Shown here piece by piece: positions 16,211 through 25,625 of a stretch of 52,161 nucleotides of DNA. The stretch is from a virus: positions 1 through 52,161 of the IMG/VR virus record IMGVR_UViG_3300035698_011312; one strand, 5' to 3'. How positions within the stretch are numbered: the stretch's first letter is position 1; every line of letters begins with the position of its first letter. The notes beneath the pieces are model-generated. The model ran no database searches. It was not told the origin of the DNA and saw only the letters and a list, made by a program, of their open reading frames with translations. The position numbers and the translations under genes are program-made.

Positions 16211-17188
16211 ATGAATTTAAACGCAAATTTAACTGATGCTCTCTTGAAGGCAATTACTACCACTGCTGGTCAGGGTGGTGACTTCCTTCCTCAGCCCATC
16301 GCTAATCGTTTTGTTAATTACCTGCGGGATAGGAACTATATGCGGAGTCATTTCCGCATTGAACCAATGGGTTCCAAGACCAAAGATATCCCCAAGGTTC
16401 TGTCCTCGGCCAATGTTTATTACGAGCCCACGGAAACAGAGACAGCGATTGCCACCCAGTTCACTACTGGCTCTATGCGATTAACTGCAAAGAAGTTCTT
16501 TGCTAAGATCGAGATTTCAACTGAGTCTATTGATGATGCTGCGTTCTCCATGGAAAGTATTGTCCGTGAACAGATCGCAGGTACGGTGGGTGATGCTGAA
16601 GAGGAAGCCATGTGTGTTGGAGACCCCAATCACACTGCTACTGCTTTATCTCCTGACACTGCTACTGATGCTAACTGGTATGCCAAGGATCATAGGCTGA
16701 TTTTTAAGGGCCTGTTTACTTTGGCTGATGATGCCGGTGCTGCTACTCCAGTAGCAATGGGTGGAGCTGCTATTACTTCAAGTACTTTGCGGGAGATGCT
16801 TTACAACCTGGGCAAATATGGCCGGAGATGGGATGACATTGTAGTCTACCTTAACCCCTGGTCAGCAAATGTCATGATGGATGACGACAAGATCGTCACC
16901 ATGGATAAGGTTGGAAAGATGGCAACAATCCTCACTGGTGCTATTTTCTTGCTGTATGGGAAAATTTCAACTATCAATGAGGTGTATGCTCCTATGGGCC
17001 AGGGAATCATGCTTCCTAAGAGAAACGCTGTTTTAGGTGATCGCAGGAAGTTGAAAATTGTGCGTGAGTTGGTAGCACAGCAGGACATGTATCGCTACGT
17101 ATTCAACGAGCGCATTGATTTTACTGTGGAACGTAAGGAAGCTTTGGAGCTTGTTACTGGGGCTGCTCAGCCTACTTCTACCAGTTAA
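16211..17188 (+). CDS. Major capsid protein (HK97 fold)
   Basis: I chose the ATG at 16211 behind GAGGAGGTG; the GTG at 16202 is inside that SD. The 325-residue protein has blocks typical of HK97-family capsids: GGDFLPQPIANRFVNYLRD near the start, AKKFFAKIEISTESIDD (spine helix/E-loop side), REQIAGTVGDAEEEAMCVGD, and the C-terminal RYVFNERIDFTVERKEAL. Codon use is strongly shifted toward C- and G-ending codons and CGT/CGC arginine relative to most neighbours, as expected for the most abundant protein. A terminator follows. Confidence 0.93.
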   Translation: MNLNANLTDALLKAITTTAGQGGDFLPQPIANRFVNYLRDRNYMRSHFRIEPMGSKTKDIPKVLSSANVYYEPTETETAIATQFTTGSMRLTAKKFFAKIEISTESIDDAAFSMESIVREQIAGTVGDAEEEAMCVGDPNHTATALSPDTATDANWYAKDHRLIFKGLFTLADDAGAATPVAMGGAAITSSTLREMLYNLGKYGRRWDDIVVYLNPWSANVMMDDDKIVTMDKVGKMATILTGAIFLLYGKISTINEVYAPMGQGIMLPKRNAVLGDRRKLKIVRELVAQQDMYRYVFNERIDFTVERKEALELVTGAAQPTSTS

Positions 17189-17209
17189 TATTTTTAACAG
17201 GTAAACAGG

Positions 17210-17243
17210 AAAGGGGGCAGGGTAATCCCCTGCCCCCTTTTAA
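17210..17243 (+). terminator. Strong intrinsic terminator after the capsid gene
   Basis: AAAGGGGGCAGGG (17210-17222) pairs over 13 bases with CCCTGCCCCCTTT (17228-17240) with a five-base loop, followed by T. It would cap the head transcript and make the genes downstream depend on read-through or a new promoter, giving excess capsid message. Confidence 0.92.
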
Positions 17244-17253
17244 CTTTATACAA

Positions 17254-17263
17254 CTTATATAAG
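17254..17263 (+). promoter_or_regulatory. Palindrome CTTATATAAG before the glycosyltransferase gene
   Basis: The same ten-base palindrome is at 13770-13779 ahead of the protease gene. Here it touches the SD AAGGAG. It could be a late promoter core or a protein site; two copies are too few to decide. Confidence 0.3.
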
Positions 17264-17274
17264 GAGAAGATTTG

Positions 17275-19467
17275 ATGGATAATGACTTAAGGAATTTTGA
17301 TGAAGGTGCTGATGAAACAAGTCTAAGGAATTTTGGTCATAAAAGTAAAACTTCCCAAGCACCTCAAGGCATTCGAAACAAAGTAGCAACCATTGAGAAC
17401 AAAGGTGAAGAGTTTATTATAAGAATGAAGAAAGACAAAATCAATGAACTCAGCCTAACTGATTTAGCTTCTCAACTCAAAATGATGACCTCTAAAATTT
17501 TTACAGGTATCAAGGATATGTCCAAAGTAGTTAAGTCTGGACTAACCAGAGCTAAAGGATTTAATCTTGTTGTCTTTATGGACAACAATGCTGCTCATTA
17601 TAGTGGAGGTAGGTATCTAGCTATTTTGTGGATATTTATTCTTGCTAAGAAATTTAACATTACTGTTATTACTAATATAATGCCTAAGTTTATGAAAGAC
17701 TTTTCTAGAATGGAAGGGTACAATAAAGTTACATGGGTGGTAAGTGCCAAGTTCAGATTTCCTATAGGCAAAGAACCTAAAAACCCTGATGCTGTATTAG
17801 GGATACCTCAATTTGCTGGACAGTATGCTCATGCCTATGCGAAAGTAAACAACCTTCCAATCTATTTAGCTATAAATGAAACACCCAATTTTGTTAGAGA
17901 GTATAGGAAAGAAGCAGATTCAACAGAGGAGTATTGGAGACATTACAAGACCTGTATGAAGGACTGTGATGGAGTTATAGCAGTATCTCATACAGCTGCT
18001 AGGTATTGTAGAGAATGGTTAGGAGCAGAGTATGCTCATATTCCTATCTTTGTTGTGTACAATCCTCTTAACCAGTCTGTTGCAGATGAAGTACTGAAAG
18101 AGGAGATTGAAGAGGAAAATGAAATTGTTTATATAAGCAGGTGTGTTGCTCATAAAAATCCTCTGCCTATGATAAGAGAAATTTGTGCTCTTAAGCATCC
18201 ACCTAGCCAGATCAATATAATTGGTTCTGCTGGTGGTGGTACTAAAAAGGAATTCAAAAAGATAAATGAAAAATTTAAAGGTAAGACAAAAGTAGAGTTT
18301 TATCCTGAGATAAGTGATGTTGAAAAATTTCGCATTATCAGGAGAAGTAAATTGTTAGTATTTCCTACTAGCTTTGAAGGATTTGGGATGTCTCCTATGG
18401 AGGCTCTCTATATGGGTAAGCCTGTGATCTCTTATGACTTGCCTGTTCTTAGGGAGATATATGGAGATAACATTCTCTATGTTCCTGAAGGTGATGCCAG
18501 AAATTTGGCGAAAGAAGTTGGCTCATTCCTTGATAATGAAGAAGTAAGAGCAGAAAAGGTCACTACTGGGAATGCTAGAGTAAAAGAATGGTGTACCTAT
18601 GATAAGTGCTTTCGCTCCTTACATAGTATATTCCTTACTCAGGGGATAGGTAGATTGTCTGTAGGCATTATTGCTCTTAATGCTGCTGATTATATAGAAT
18701 ATACTCTTAAGAATGTATATGAGTCAGCAGACCAAATTATTATAGTTGAAGGAGCAGTTACTGATTATGCTAGAGTTAATCCTGAATTAGTAAAGGATGG
18801 GATGACTTCTATTGATAATACTATCCATCTTATCAGAGAATTTCCTGATCCTGATAATAAAATTGAGCTTATTACTCCTAAAGGGAAAAGCTGGACTAAT
18901 AAAGGAGCAATGCAAAATGAGATAGCCCAAAGAGTAAAGTGTATGATATATCATAAGGTTGATGCTGATGAGTTAATGAAGGATGAGGATGTTGAAGCAG
19001 TCCTTAAGATGTTTGAGGATGATGTAGACCTTATGTTGGTAAGGTGCCAGTATTATCATTTCTGGAAAACTTTGGACCAATATACTGTTGGTGGACAGTG
19101 GAATTCTGCTCCTGTAAGGTTCTGGCGCTGGCATAGAGGTTATAGACACCTTGAAGAGGATGCCAGAGGCTTTAACTACTTTGTAGACAAGAGGGGTAGC
19201 AAGGTGGCTCACCCTGCTTTTAAGGAGGTCACTACTCCTGATAGGGTAGTTTATCATATAGGCTTTGTAGAGGGGAAAAGCAATGGTGACTTTATTAGGG
19301 GCAAAATAAACTATTACAAGAATAGAAATATTGAAACAAAAGCTAATGTAAAGGATACCTATACTAACTGGAAAGAAGGTGATCCTACTCAACCTACCCA
19401 TGGTGGTGGCCAGATTATGAAATTTACAGGAGAACTGCCTGAAGTCCTTAAGGGGGGATTAAAATGA
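17275..19467 (+). CDS. Two-domain glycosyltransferase (GT4-like + GT2-like) beside the capsid gene
   Basis: ATG at 17275 is eight bases after AAGGAG. Residues about 90-450 form a GT-B enzyme: GVIAVSHTAARYCREWLG, then EGFGMSPME with the E-x7-E pattern near 368-376 and KPVISYDLPVLREIYGDN. Residues about 458-690 form a GT2-like domain (VGIIALNAADYI; DADEL near 562-566) that is paralogous to the protein at 1848-2648. It is enclosed by capsid and head-tail genes and overlaps the adaptor gene by four bases. The location suggests it glycosylates a virion protein; this is inference. Confidence 0.8.
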   Translation: MDNDLRNFDEGADETSLRNFGHKSKTSQAPQGIRNKVATIENKGEEFIIRMKKDKINELSLTDLASQLKMMTSKIFTGIKDMSKVVKSGLTRAKGFNLVVFMDNNAAHYSGGRYLAILWIFILAKKFNITVITNIMPKFMKDFSRMEGYNKVTWVVSAKFRFPIGKEPKNPDAVLGIPQFAGQYAHAYAKVNNLPIYLAINETPNFVREYRKEADSTEEYWRHYKTCMKDCDGVIAVSHTAARYCREWLGAEYAHIPIFVVYNPLNQSVADEVLKEEIEEENEIVYISRCVAHKNPLPMIREICALKHPPSQINIIGSAGGGTKKEFKKINEKFKGKTKVEFYPEISDVEKFRIIRRSKLLVFPTSFEGFGMSPMEALYMGKPVISYDLPVLREIYGDNILYVPEGDARNLAKEVGSFLDNEEVRAEKVTTGNARVKEWCTYDKCFRSLHSIFLTQGIGRLSVGIIALNAADYIEYTLKNVYESADQIIIVEGAVTDYARVNPELVKDGMTSIDNTIHLIREFPDPDNKIELITPKGKSWTNKGAMQNEIAQRVKCMIYHKVDADELMKDEDVEAVLKMFEDDVDLMLVRCQYYHFWKTLDQYTVGGQWNSAPVRFWRWHRGYRHLEEDARGFNYFVDKRGSKVAHPAFKEVTTPDRVVYHIGFVEGKSNGDFIRGKINYYKNRNIETKANVKDTYTNWKEGDPTQPTHGGGQIMKFTGELPEVLKGGLK

Positions 19468-20057
19468 GTTATGCTAATCAAGCCCAAATACTTGAATTGG
19501 GTGTTACAGCAGATCAAATTGAAGACATCTATCTTGATTTAGCTGATGATTTTATCAATGGTGAACTTCAGATAGATGGATTTGTTGAAGCAGAAAATCA
19601 GGTAGATAGGCTTGATATAGGTGTTGGCAATCCTGATTGGGTTCAGTTGAATAATTGTCCAGTTATAGATATGATATCACTCTATGATGATATGTTGGGT
19701 GATTTGCCTACATTAATAACTCCTGCTGATTATGATTTAGATGATGCAGCAGGAGTTATTAGGCTTAAGTCTTCATCCACTTCTGTAGCAACTTTTACAG
19801 AAGGGTACAGGACAGTACAAGCCACATATGATTATGGCTATAGTGCTGTACCTACTAAAGTAGTTAGGCTTGCTTCTAATATTGTAGCTAAAATGATATT
19901 GATGGCTGTAGAGCAATTAGAAGCAGGTTCCATTGTCCAGGAGAGAATGGGTGATTATATGTACAAGGTTGATATAGGGAAAAATATTACCCAAAGATTT
20001 TCCTATATCAACTCTTTAATGAAAGCTGTTTATAAGGACTATGCGAAGGTGGTGTAA
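19464..20057 (+). CDS. Head-tail adaptor (connector) protein
   Basis: A 197-residue protein in the first slot after the capsid/GT genes. The N-terminal helices and the middle block (DVTYDYGYSAVPTKVVRLASNIVAKMI-type segment, about 125-155) fit the gp6/gp15 adaptor group, in which a helical bundle docks to the portal. There is no enzymatic motif. The ATGA overlap shows coupling to the glycosyltransferase gene. Assignment rests on fold-like pattern and order. Confidence 0.65.
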   Translation: MSYANQAQILELGVTADQIEDIYLDLADDFINGELQIDGFVEAENQVDRLDIGVGNPDWVQLNNCPVIDMISLYDDMLGDLPTLITPADYDLDDAAGVIRLKSSSTSVATFTEGYRTVQATYDYGYSAVPTKVVRLASNIVAKMILMAVEQLEAGSIVQERMGDYMYKVDIGKNITQRFSYINSLMKAVYKDYAKVV

Positions 20058-20059
20058 AA

Positions 20060-20407
20060 ATGGGTAGAAAGCCTAGTGCTAGATTATTCAATATAACAGC
20101 AGAAGTGAGAAGGGCATCTGAGAATCAATCAGATTACTATGAGAGGGATGATGATCTGGCATTAGTTGCTACACCATTAGCTAGAATAACCACTAATAGG
20201 TGGTTTGGGGTTGGAGATGTTAAAGAGCAAGGCTTCCAACCTACTAGTTCACATAGAATTTATGTTTTATGGTCAGCTCTCTGGGTAATAAAAGATGGTG
20301 ATCATATAATTGATGGTGCTGATGATTTTCGAGTTAATGTTGCTGATGATCACCCTGGTGGTGTTGAGGAGTCTCATTATGAGCTATGGTGCTCTAAGGT
20401 ATCCTAA
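20060..20407 (+). CDS. Head closure (head-tail joining) protein
   Basis: A 115-residue beta-rich protein with RITTNRWFGVGDVKEQG and HRIYVLWSALWVIKDGDHII, like the SPP1 gp16/HK97 gp7 head-closure group, in the expected second position between adaptor and gp10-like gene. It would close the portal channel and bind the tail. SD AAGGTGG is weaker than elsewhere. The next gene overlaps by one base. Confidence 0.6.
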   Translation: MGRKPSARLFNITAEVRRASENQSDYYERDDDLALVATPLARITTNRWFGVGDVKEQGFQPTSSHRIYVLWSALWVIKDGDHIIDGADDFRVNVADDHPGGVEESHYELWCSKVS

Positions 20408-20853
20408 TGGCAAAAGGCTTTGGGTTTCAGGCAAAGCTGTTGGGTTCCAGACAGCTGATAAGAGCCTTCAAGAAAAGTGCTGTAGACATAAAGCCTCAAC
20501 TTCATTATACTATGGAAGCTGTAGTAAGGAAGTTAGAGGGAACTGCTAAAAAACAAGCACCTGTAGATAGTGGCTTTTTAAAAGGAAACATTGAAGGTAA
20601 AGTAGTAAAGGTAACCACTGAAAGAGTAGAGGGAGAAGTTGGAACTTGGAAATCAGTTAAATATGCTTACTGGGTACATGAAGGACATATGGCATGGGGA
20701 AGGTTTTATGTTCCCCCAAATAGGTTTTTGTTAAGAGCCTATTATATTGAAAGGAGATGGGTACATGATGCTTTTAAAGATGCTATATTTAAGGACTTCA
20801 TGAACACATTAGCTAAAAATGCTACTTTAAGAACAGGGAACTTAGGAATATGA
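20407..20853 (+). CDS. HK97 gp10-like head-tail/tail-completion protein
   Basis: KKQAPVDSGFLKGNI at about 53-67 is the family hallmark (APVDTGxLRxSI), and VKYAYWVHEGHM is its conserved partner block. At 148 aa it has typical length. It lies in the standard order between head closure and tail terminator and overlaps the next gene by four bases. Confidence 0.82.
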   Translation: MAKGFGFQAKLLGSRQLIRAFKKSAVDIKPQLHYTMEAVVRKLEGTAKKQAPVDSGFLKGNIEGKVVKVTTERVEGEVGTWKSVKYAYWVHEGHMAWGRFYVPPNRFLLRAYYIERRWVHDAFKDAIFKDFMNTLAKNATLRTGNLGI

Positions 20854-21290
20854 AACAGGTAAATACAAAAGGCTTATTTAAAGCCACTGGTGATATTCTT
20901 TTAGCAGATGCTACTATTAAGGCTGTGATAAGTGCGATAATCTTAGAGGGCACTACTGCAGGGAGAAGGACAGCACCCTTTGGCACTTTAGGATTAGACA
21001 TGGGAAGGACTTGGGATAATTTGCCTACTAAGGATGGTGTATTACAAGTATCCTTTTGGATACAGGCAAAGGCAAAAAGTTCAGATATAACTATTAGAGA
21101 TTTAGGGGATAGGACATCACACTTGTTACATGGAGATAATGGAAAGAATGCTATTAATGGTCAAGGGATAACAGATATAAAGGTAAGGCATATTGAGGAC
21201 ATAGGAGGATTTATGTCAATACCTGATACTAGGGATTGGAAAAAATATGCTGTTAATTTCAGAATTATATTAAGCAAGTCATATAAATAA
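20850..21290 (+). CDS. Tail terminator-like protein
   Basis: A 146-residue protein positioned right before the tail tube. The beta strands plus a terminal FRIILSK strand fit tail terminator (gpU-like) proteins, which cap the tube and bind the head. Sequence identity to a known family cannot be judged by eye, so position carries most weight. ATGA overlap with the gp10-like gene. Confidence 0.55.
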   Translation: MKQVNTKGLFKATGDILLADATIKAVISAIILEGTTAGRRTAPFGTLGLDMGRTWDNLPTKDGVLQVSFWIQAKAKSSDITIRDLGDRTSHLLHGDNGKNAINGQGITDIKVRHIEDIGGFMSIPDTRDWKKYAVNFRIILSKSYK

Positions 21291-21315
21291 TTTTACTTAA
21301 AGGAGGTGAGACTCA

Positions 21316-21765
21316 ATGATCCAATTTGGAATCGGTACTATGCGAATGGGTTCTAAATATTTTGGTATCCTTCAGGAAGTCAGCATAGATTTTTCTTTCG
21401 AGGAAGCTTCTCTGTATGAGGGTGGCTCTATGTACCCTGTTGATGTTCGAGTACATACAGGAACTATCGAAGGTAATGCTGCCTTTGCTGATATTGATGT
21501 AGAAGCTTTAGCAGCTCTGTTAGGAGGTACCACTGTAGGTTCAGTGCTGACGATTAATAACCAGGCTCAGCCTAGTTATTATGAGACTGTAATCCAGACT
21601 ACCACTGATGGAACCAATTTTATTATTACGCTGAAGCGTTGTAAGGCTTCAAAGTTGTCACTTGCGTTTGCTCGCACAAACCATGTGATCCCCAACTTTG
21701 ACTTCTATTGTTATGCTGATGCTAATGGCATAGTTGCTACCATTGATGCTGGAGATGCTAGTTAA
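21316..21765 (+). CDS. Major tail (tube) protein
   Basis: The SD AAAGGAGGTGA is one of the strongest in the window. The 149-residue beta-rich protein contains EVSIDFSFEEASLYEGGSMYP and EALAALLGGTTVG, typical of tube proteins of siphophages, and precedes the chaperone and tape measure genes. Its codons are shifted toward C/G endings like those of the capsid gene, as expected for high expression. No sheath gene follows. Confidence 0.75.
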   Translation: MIQFGIGTMRMGSKYFGILQEVSIDFSFEEASLYEGGSMYPVDVRVHTGTIEGNAAFADIDVEALAALLGGTTVGSVLTINNQAQPSYYETVIQTTTDGTNFIITLKRCKASKLSLAFARTNHVIPNFDFYCYADANGIVATIDAGDAS

Positions 21766-21869
21766 TAAAAAAAAGGGATGTGAGCTGGATTTGACTTTAC
21801 TGTTTTTGGCATTTCCAGCCATAGACCTTTAAAAAGAAATCAAAAGACTACCAAGGAGGTATTGGCAGA
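21766..21869 (+). other. 104-base gap after the tail tube gene
   Basis: It holds an A-run (21768-21775), a weak possible hairpin GCTGGA/TCCAGC with a long loop, and the SD AAGGAGG of the chaperone gene. No TATATTA element and no clear terminator are visible. Confidence 0.4.
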
Positions 21870-22331
21870 ATGAGTGATAAAAAAGTTGTCCCGGAAAAAC
21901 AGACAGATCAGCCAGTTGGCCCTATGGCTGAAGCTTTAAAGAATTTGGATAAAGATGAAAAAGAAATAAAGGAAATAACAGGAAAGGTATTGGGTGATCT
22001 TCAGGCAATTGATGGTACTTTGTATAAATACTCTCCTGTGCCTATTTCCAAGTATCCTGAAATGCACAGGCTTATCATGAAACTTTCTGATTTGGAAGGA
22101 GTAATGAAAAATCTCAAAGAAGGTGGTGATGATATTGCCCAAATCATTCTTATGGGGTTGAAACCTAATTATCCTGATATAACGATAGCGATAATAAAGG
22201 AAACATTTGATTTTTCTGTATATCCCAGAGCAATCAAATTAGCCATCAATCTAAACTCTTTTTTCGCAGAATTGAAGGAAGTCCAGGAAATGATCAACTT
22301 GACAAAAGAGATGAGCCCTCAGAGCCTCTAG
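21870..22331 (+). CDS. Tail assembly chaperone, short form (gpG-like)
   Basis: A 153-residue helical protein between tube and tape measure, the usual place for gpG-type chaperones. A second reading frame (-1) is open from 22211 to 22720 and is entered through a slippery site at 22259-22265, giving a long gpGT-like form. Both forms bind the tape measure protein while the tube polymerises. SD is AAGGAGG. Confidence 0.75.
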   Translation: MSDKKVVPEKQTDQPVGPMAEALKNLDKDEKEIKEITGKVLGDLQAIDGTLYKYSPVPISKYPEMHRLIMKLSDLEGVMKNLKEGGDDIAQIILMGLKPNYPDITIAIIKETFDFSVYPRAIKLAINLNSFFAELKEVQEMINLTKEMSPQSL

Positions 22332-22720
22332 AGTGGTGTCAACTAGCTGACATTTTCTTTAAAAGATATGGGTGGACTATTGAGTATGTGTTTGGTCTTA
22401 ATAACACCCAGATGAAAAGATTATTCAGAGGAATGGAATTAAATGCTAAAGCAGAACAAGAAGCATATGACGAGGCCTCTGGAAATGACTATCCTTCAAC
22501 AACTACTGGAGCAGGACTTTCAAAAAGGAAGTGGGCAGGAAAAGGAAAACCAGGAACAAGGACAATTAATGCTAACTCAATGGGAGAGCTTTTAGCACTT
22601 GGTTCTGGTCAAAAGGAATACACAATTAAAAATCATACTAAGGATAAGGCTTTTACAAAAAGATGGAGGAGAGAATCAAAAGAAAGAAAAGCATTGATTA
22701 AAAAACTAAAAGGAAAATAA
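21870..22720 (+). CDS. Tail assembly chaperone, -1 frameshift fusion (gpGT-like, about 283 aa)
   Basis: Joined at 22259-22265: the first 132 codons are read in the short-form frame and then 151 residues in the -1 frame. The second part has EPLEWCQLADIFFKRYGW then TIEYVFGLNNTQMKRLF, a tryptophan/tyrosine pattern typical of the second chaperone domain. That part has no start codon with an SD before the tract, so frameshifting is the natural way to make it. Its 3' tail is lysine-rich. The tape measure gene starts one base after its stop. Confidence 0.72.
22259..22265 (+). other. Programmed -1 ribosomal frameshift heptamer T TTT TTC
   Basis: In the short-form frame the bases read T TTT TTC across codons 131-132 (Phe-Phe). 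The X XXY YYZ form lets both tRNAs re-pair one base back. It lies within the stretch where both frames are open (22211-22331). Confidence 0.78.
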
Positions 22721-22721
22721 G

Positions 22722-25625
22722 ATGCCAGAAGTCCAAAGCTTAATACTGAAAATAGTTGCTGATGCTAAAGGTTATAAGACAACTATTAATGAAGCTGTAG
22801 CAAGTACTGGAAAACTTTCCAAGTCCTCTAATAAGCTCATAGGAAGTTTAAAGGAGCTTAATAGAATATCTGCTATGGCTTTTGGTGCTATGGCTGGAGC
22901 ATTAGCAGCAGTGTCAGTACAATATGCTAAGTTTGAAAGAAGGATGGTTAATGTTGGTAGTGTTTTAGGCCAACATTATAGCCAAATGGATGAACTGGTA
23001 ATGAAAGCTAGGGAGCTAGGAAAGACAACAGAGTTTACAGCATCGCAAGCTGGTGATGCTATGTACTACCTGGCTAGTGCTGGTTATGAAACTGTTCAAA
23101 TTATGGGTGCTGTTGATTCAGTACTTCAGCTTGCTTCTGCTACTCAGCATGATCTTTCTGAAACTTCAAGAATTGTAGTTGGCAACCTTAATGCCTTTAA
23201 TCTTGCTGCTGAGGATGCTGATAGAGTAGTTGATGTATTTGCTGCTGCTATTTCAGCTTCACAGGCAACCATGGATAAGTTAGGTGTATCCATGGCTTAT
23301 GTTGCCCCTGTCGCTAGTCAGTTAGGGGTATCCATTGAAGAAACTTCAGCTATGTTGTCTAAGCTATTTGATGCTGGTATTGAATCCTCTAGAGCTGGTA
23401 CTATGTTGAGAATGGCTTTATTGAAACTTATCAATCCTACCAGAGGAGCAAAAATAGCATTAAAGGAAATGGGTCTTGCTGCTGAGGATGTTAATCCTGA
23501 ATTTATTGAAATGTTTGACATTATTGATACTCTTGCTAAGAAACAAATGAGTGCTGGACAAGCAGCAAGGATATTTGGAGCAAGGGCCCAGGGTGCTATG
23601 TCTATTCTTGCTAGAGTAGGAAGGGAGGAGTTGCAGGAGTTTACTGATAGGATTTCTGGTACTAATAAAGCACAAGAGATGATGGCAATTCAGCTCAATA
23701 GTCTTGTTGGTAAATACAATATTATGAAGTCTGCTTTAACTGAATTAGCTATTACTCTAGGGACTCACCTAGCACCTATGCTAGCAAAGGTTACAGGGCT
23801 GCTTACAGGGATGTTTAAGTGGTTCTCAGACTTACCCTCAGTCTTAACTGGAACCATCATGACATTCGCTGCTGTAACTACTGTAGTGATGGGGGGAGTA
23901 GCAGCCTTTGGAGCATTAGCAGCTATGTTACCTGTAGTAATTGCTAAACTTGGTATTGCTAATGCTATGTTATTTGGTATGCCTTTGGTAGTTGGTGCTA
24001 TTGTTACTGCTATAATAGGAATGACTGGTGCTTTTGGTGATGCCAATGATGAAATAGGAAACACTACTAATGCTATAGGAGAATTTTTAGACAAAAATAG
24101 AGAAGTGATGAATGAGTTAGAAGAATTGAAAGGAATATATGATGAATTAAATGAAAAAGAGGAGAAGAGCGCCAGAGAAAAAAAGAAACTTGCTGAAGCA
24201 ACTAAAAAATTAGGTGATTTACTTCCTACTACTGTTGACTTAATAACAGATGAAGGTGATGCTTTAAGTTTAAATAACATTGAGCTTGAAAGAGCTATAG
24301 AGGCAAAGAAAGAGTTATATGATTTAGAAAAAGAACAAGCAATGAATAAAGCAAGGACAAGATTTGATGAGGTTGCAGAGGAATTAAAATTAGCTGAAAC
24401 AGAAAAGGAATCTACAAAGAAAAGGCATAAAGGTCTTCAAAAGACTAAAATATTTTACGAGGATATGCTTAAAAGATGGAAAGAACAAGGATTAGAAATT
24501 CAACAAGTAGAACGAACGTTAGCAGATTATACAGATCGTGAACAAACTGCTCTTGATGTTAGAACAGCTGCCCAAAAGGCCTTTAATGAAAAATTAGCAG
24601 AGGAAGCTAAATTAAAAAAGATATTGGGTCTTATTGAACAACCTTGGGGAATGGAAATTACTGGTGATCCTAAAAGGAAACCTGTTGGTGATCCTGCAGC
24701 TGCAGCTGCAAAAAAAGAAGCAATAGCATTAAAGGAAAGAATTAAAAGAAGGCAAGAATTTTTTAAAACACTTAATCAGATGCAAACTGAAAGAACAGAA
24801 AATGAAAAAGGTAAATTTGAGGCTGATAGAAAAACTTTTGCTGAACACCATAATGAATTATTCAGAATAGCAGAGACTGCTCTCCAAGAGCTTAACAAAA
24901 AAGGCTCTATCTCTAATGAAGAATATCAAATGTTCCTCATTGAATTGGAGAGGTGGTCTGCTGCTGAAAAGAAAAAAATAGCTGATGAGGAAGCTGAACA
25001 CAAAAGAAGGATAAGAATAAAAGCATTAAAGGCCCAACTAAAAGGAGAGATTGAAAATTTAAAGGAAATAGATAAGAGATACAAAGAGGTCTATAGAAAT
25101 TTAGAACAAGTTATTGGAGGGCCTATTAATGATGCCTTTGATAAAGTTATTAAAGGTACACTATCAGTTGAAGAAGCTTTTAAAGTTATGTTGGATGATA
25201 TAAAAGCGCAAATAGTAAAATTTCTTGTAAGCAAAGCTGTATCTACAGCTCTTATGTTTATTGCTGATTTTATTACTGCTGGAGGAGGAAGTGCTGCTGG
25301 AAAAGCAAAAGGTATTGGGAAAGTAATAGCTAATTTGGGTAAACCTGCTGTTGGAGCAGCAGGTCTAGTAACAAAGAATGTACAAGGTCCAATTTCTGCT
25401 GTACTCCATGGAAATGAAGCTGTGGTGCCTTTAAAGAAGTTAGCGCCAATGATGAAACAAGCAATGATAGAAGCATCAGCAGGTGGTAGAGGTACTGTTC
25501 ATAATCACTTCCCTGTAACACCTGTTAGTTATGATGAGGAAAGATTTTATGAGAACATGTGGAGAAATAAAATGGTTCCACAGGAAACTAAATTCAATAA
25601 GCTTAAGGGAGAGGAGAATGGCTGA
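22722..25625 (+). CDS. Tail tape measure protein
   Basis: The 967-residue protein opens with a TP901-type tape measure region: RARELGKTTEFTASQAG-like segment (about 90-110), YLASAGYE, and DKLGVSMAYVAPVASQLG. Hydrophobic spans at about 365-445 are likely inserted or chaperone-bound, and about 450-640 is charged coiled coil. The C-terminus has glycine/alanine-rich FITAGGGSAAGKAKG. Length sets tail length; about 1.5 Å per residue would give roughly 145 nm as an estimate. It starts one base after the chaperone stop. Confidence 0.92.
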   Translation: MPEVQSLILKIVADAKGYKTTINEAVASTGKLSKSSNKLIGSLKELNRISAMAFGAMAGALAAVSVQYAKFERRMVNVGSVLGQHYSQMDELVMKARELGKTTEFTASQAGDAMYYLASAGYETVQIMGAVDSVLQLASATQHDLSETSRIVVGNLNAFNLAAEDADRVVDVFAAAISASQATMDKLGVSMAYVAPVASQLGVSIEETSAMLSKLFDAGIESSRAGTMLRMALLKLINPTRGAKIALKEMGLAAEDVNPEFIEMFDIIDTLAKKQMSAGQAARIFGARAQGAMSILARVGREELQEFTDRISGTNKAQEMMAIQLNSLVGKYNIMKSALTELAITLGTHLAPMLAKVTGLLTGMFKWFSDLPSVLTGTIMTFAAVTTVVMGGVAAFGALAAMLPVVIAKLGIANAMLFGMPLVVGAIVTAIIGMTGAFGDANDEIGNTTNAIGEFLDKNREVMNELEELKGIYDELNEKEEKSAREKKKLAEATKKLGDLLPTTVDLITDEGDALSLNNIELERAIEAKKELYDLEKEQAMNKARTRFDEVAEELKLAETEKESTKKRHKGLQKTKIFYEDMLKRWKEQGLEIQQVERTLADYTDREQTALDVRTAAQKAFNEKLAEEAKLKKILGLIEQPWGMEITGDPKRKPVGDPAAAAAKKEAIALKERIKRRQEFFKTLNQMQTERTENEKGKFEADRKTFAEHHNELFRIAETALQELNKKGSISNEEYQMFLIELERWSAAEKKKIADEEAEHKRRIRIKALKAQLKGEIENLKEIDKRYKEVYRNLEQVIGGPINDAFDKVIKGTLSVEEAFKVMLDDIKAQIVKFLVSKAVSTALMFIADFITAGGGSAAGKAKGIGKVIANLGKPAVGAAGLVTKNVQGPISAVLHGNEAVVPLKKLAPMMKQAMIEASAGGRGTVHNHFPVTPVSYDEERFYENMWRNKMVPQETKFNKLKGEENG

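Noticed and set aside
22388-22720. Stand-alone gene starting at GTG 22388
   Set aside because: There is no SD, and the frame is open upstream to a -1 slippery site in the chaperone gene; the fusion explains it better.
25531-25617. Longer start for the DUF1353 protein
   Set aside because: The extension lies inside the tape measure gene; ATG 25618 has a strong SD and matches the domain start.
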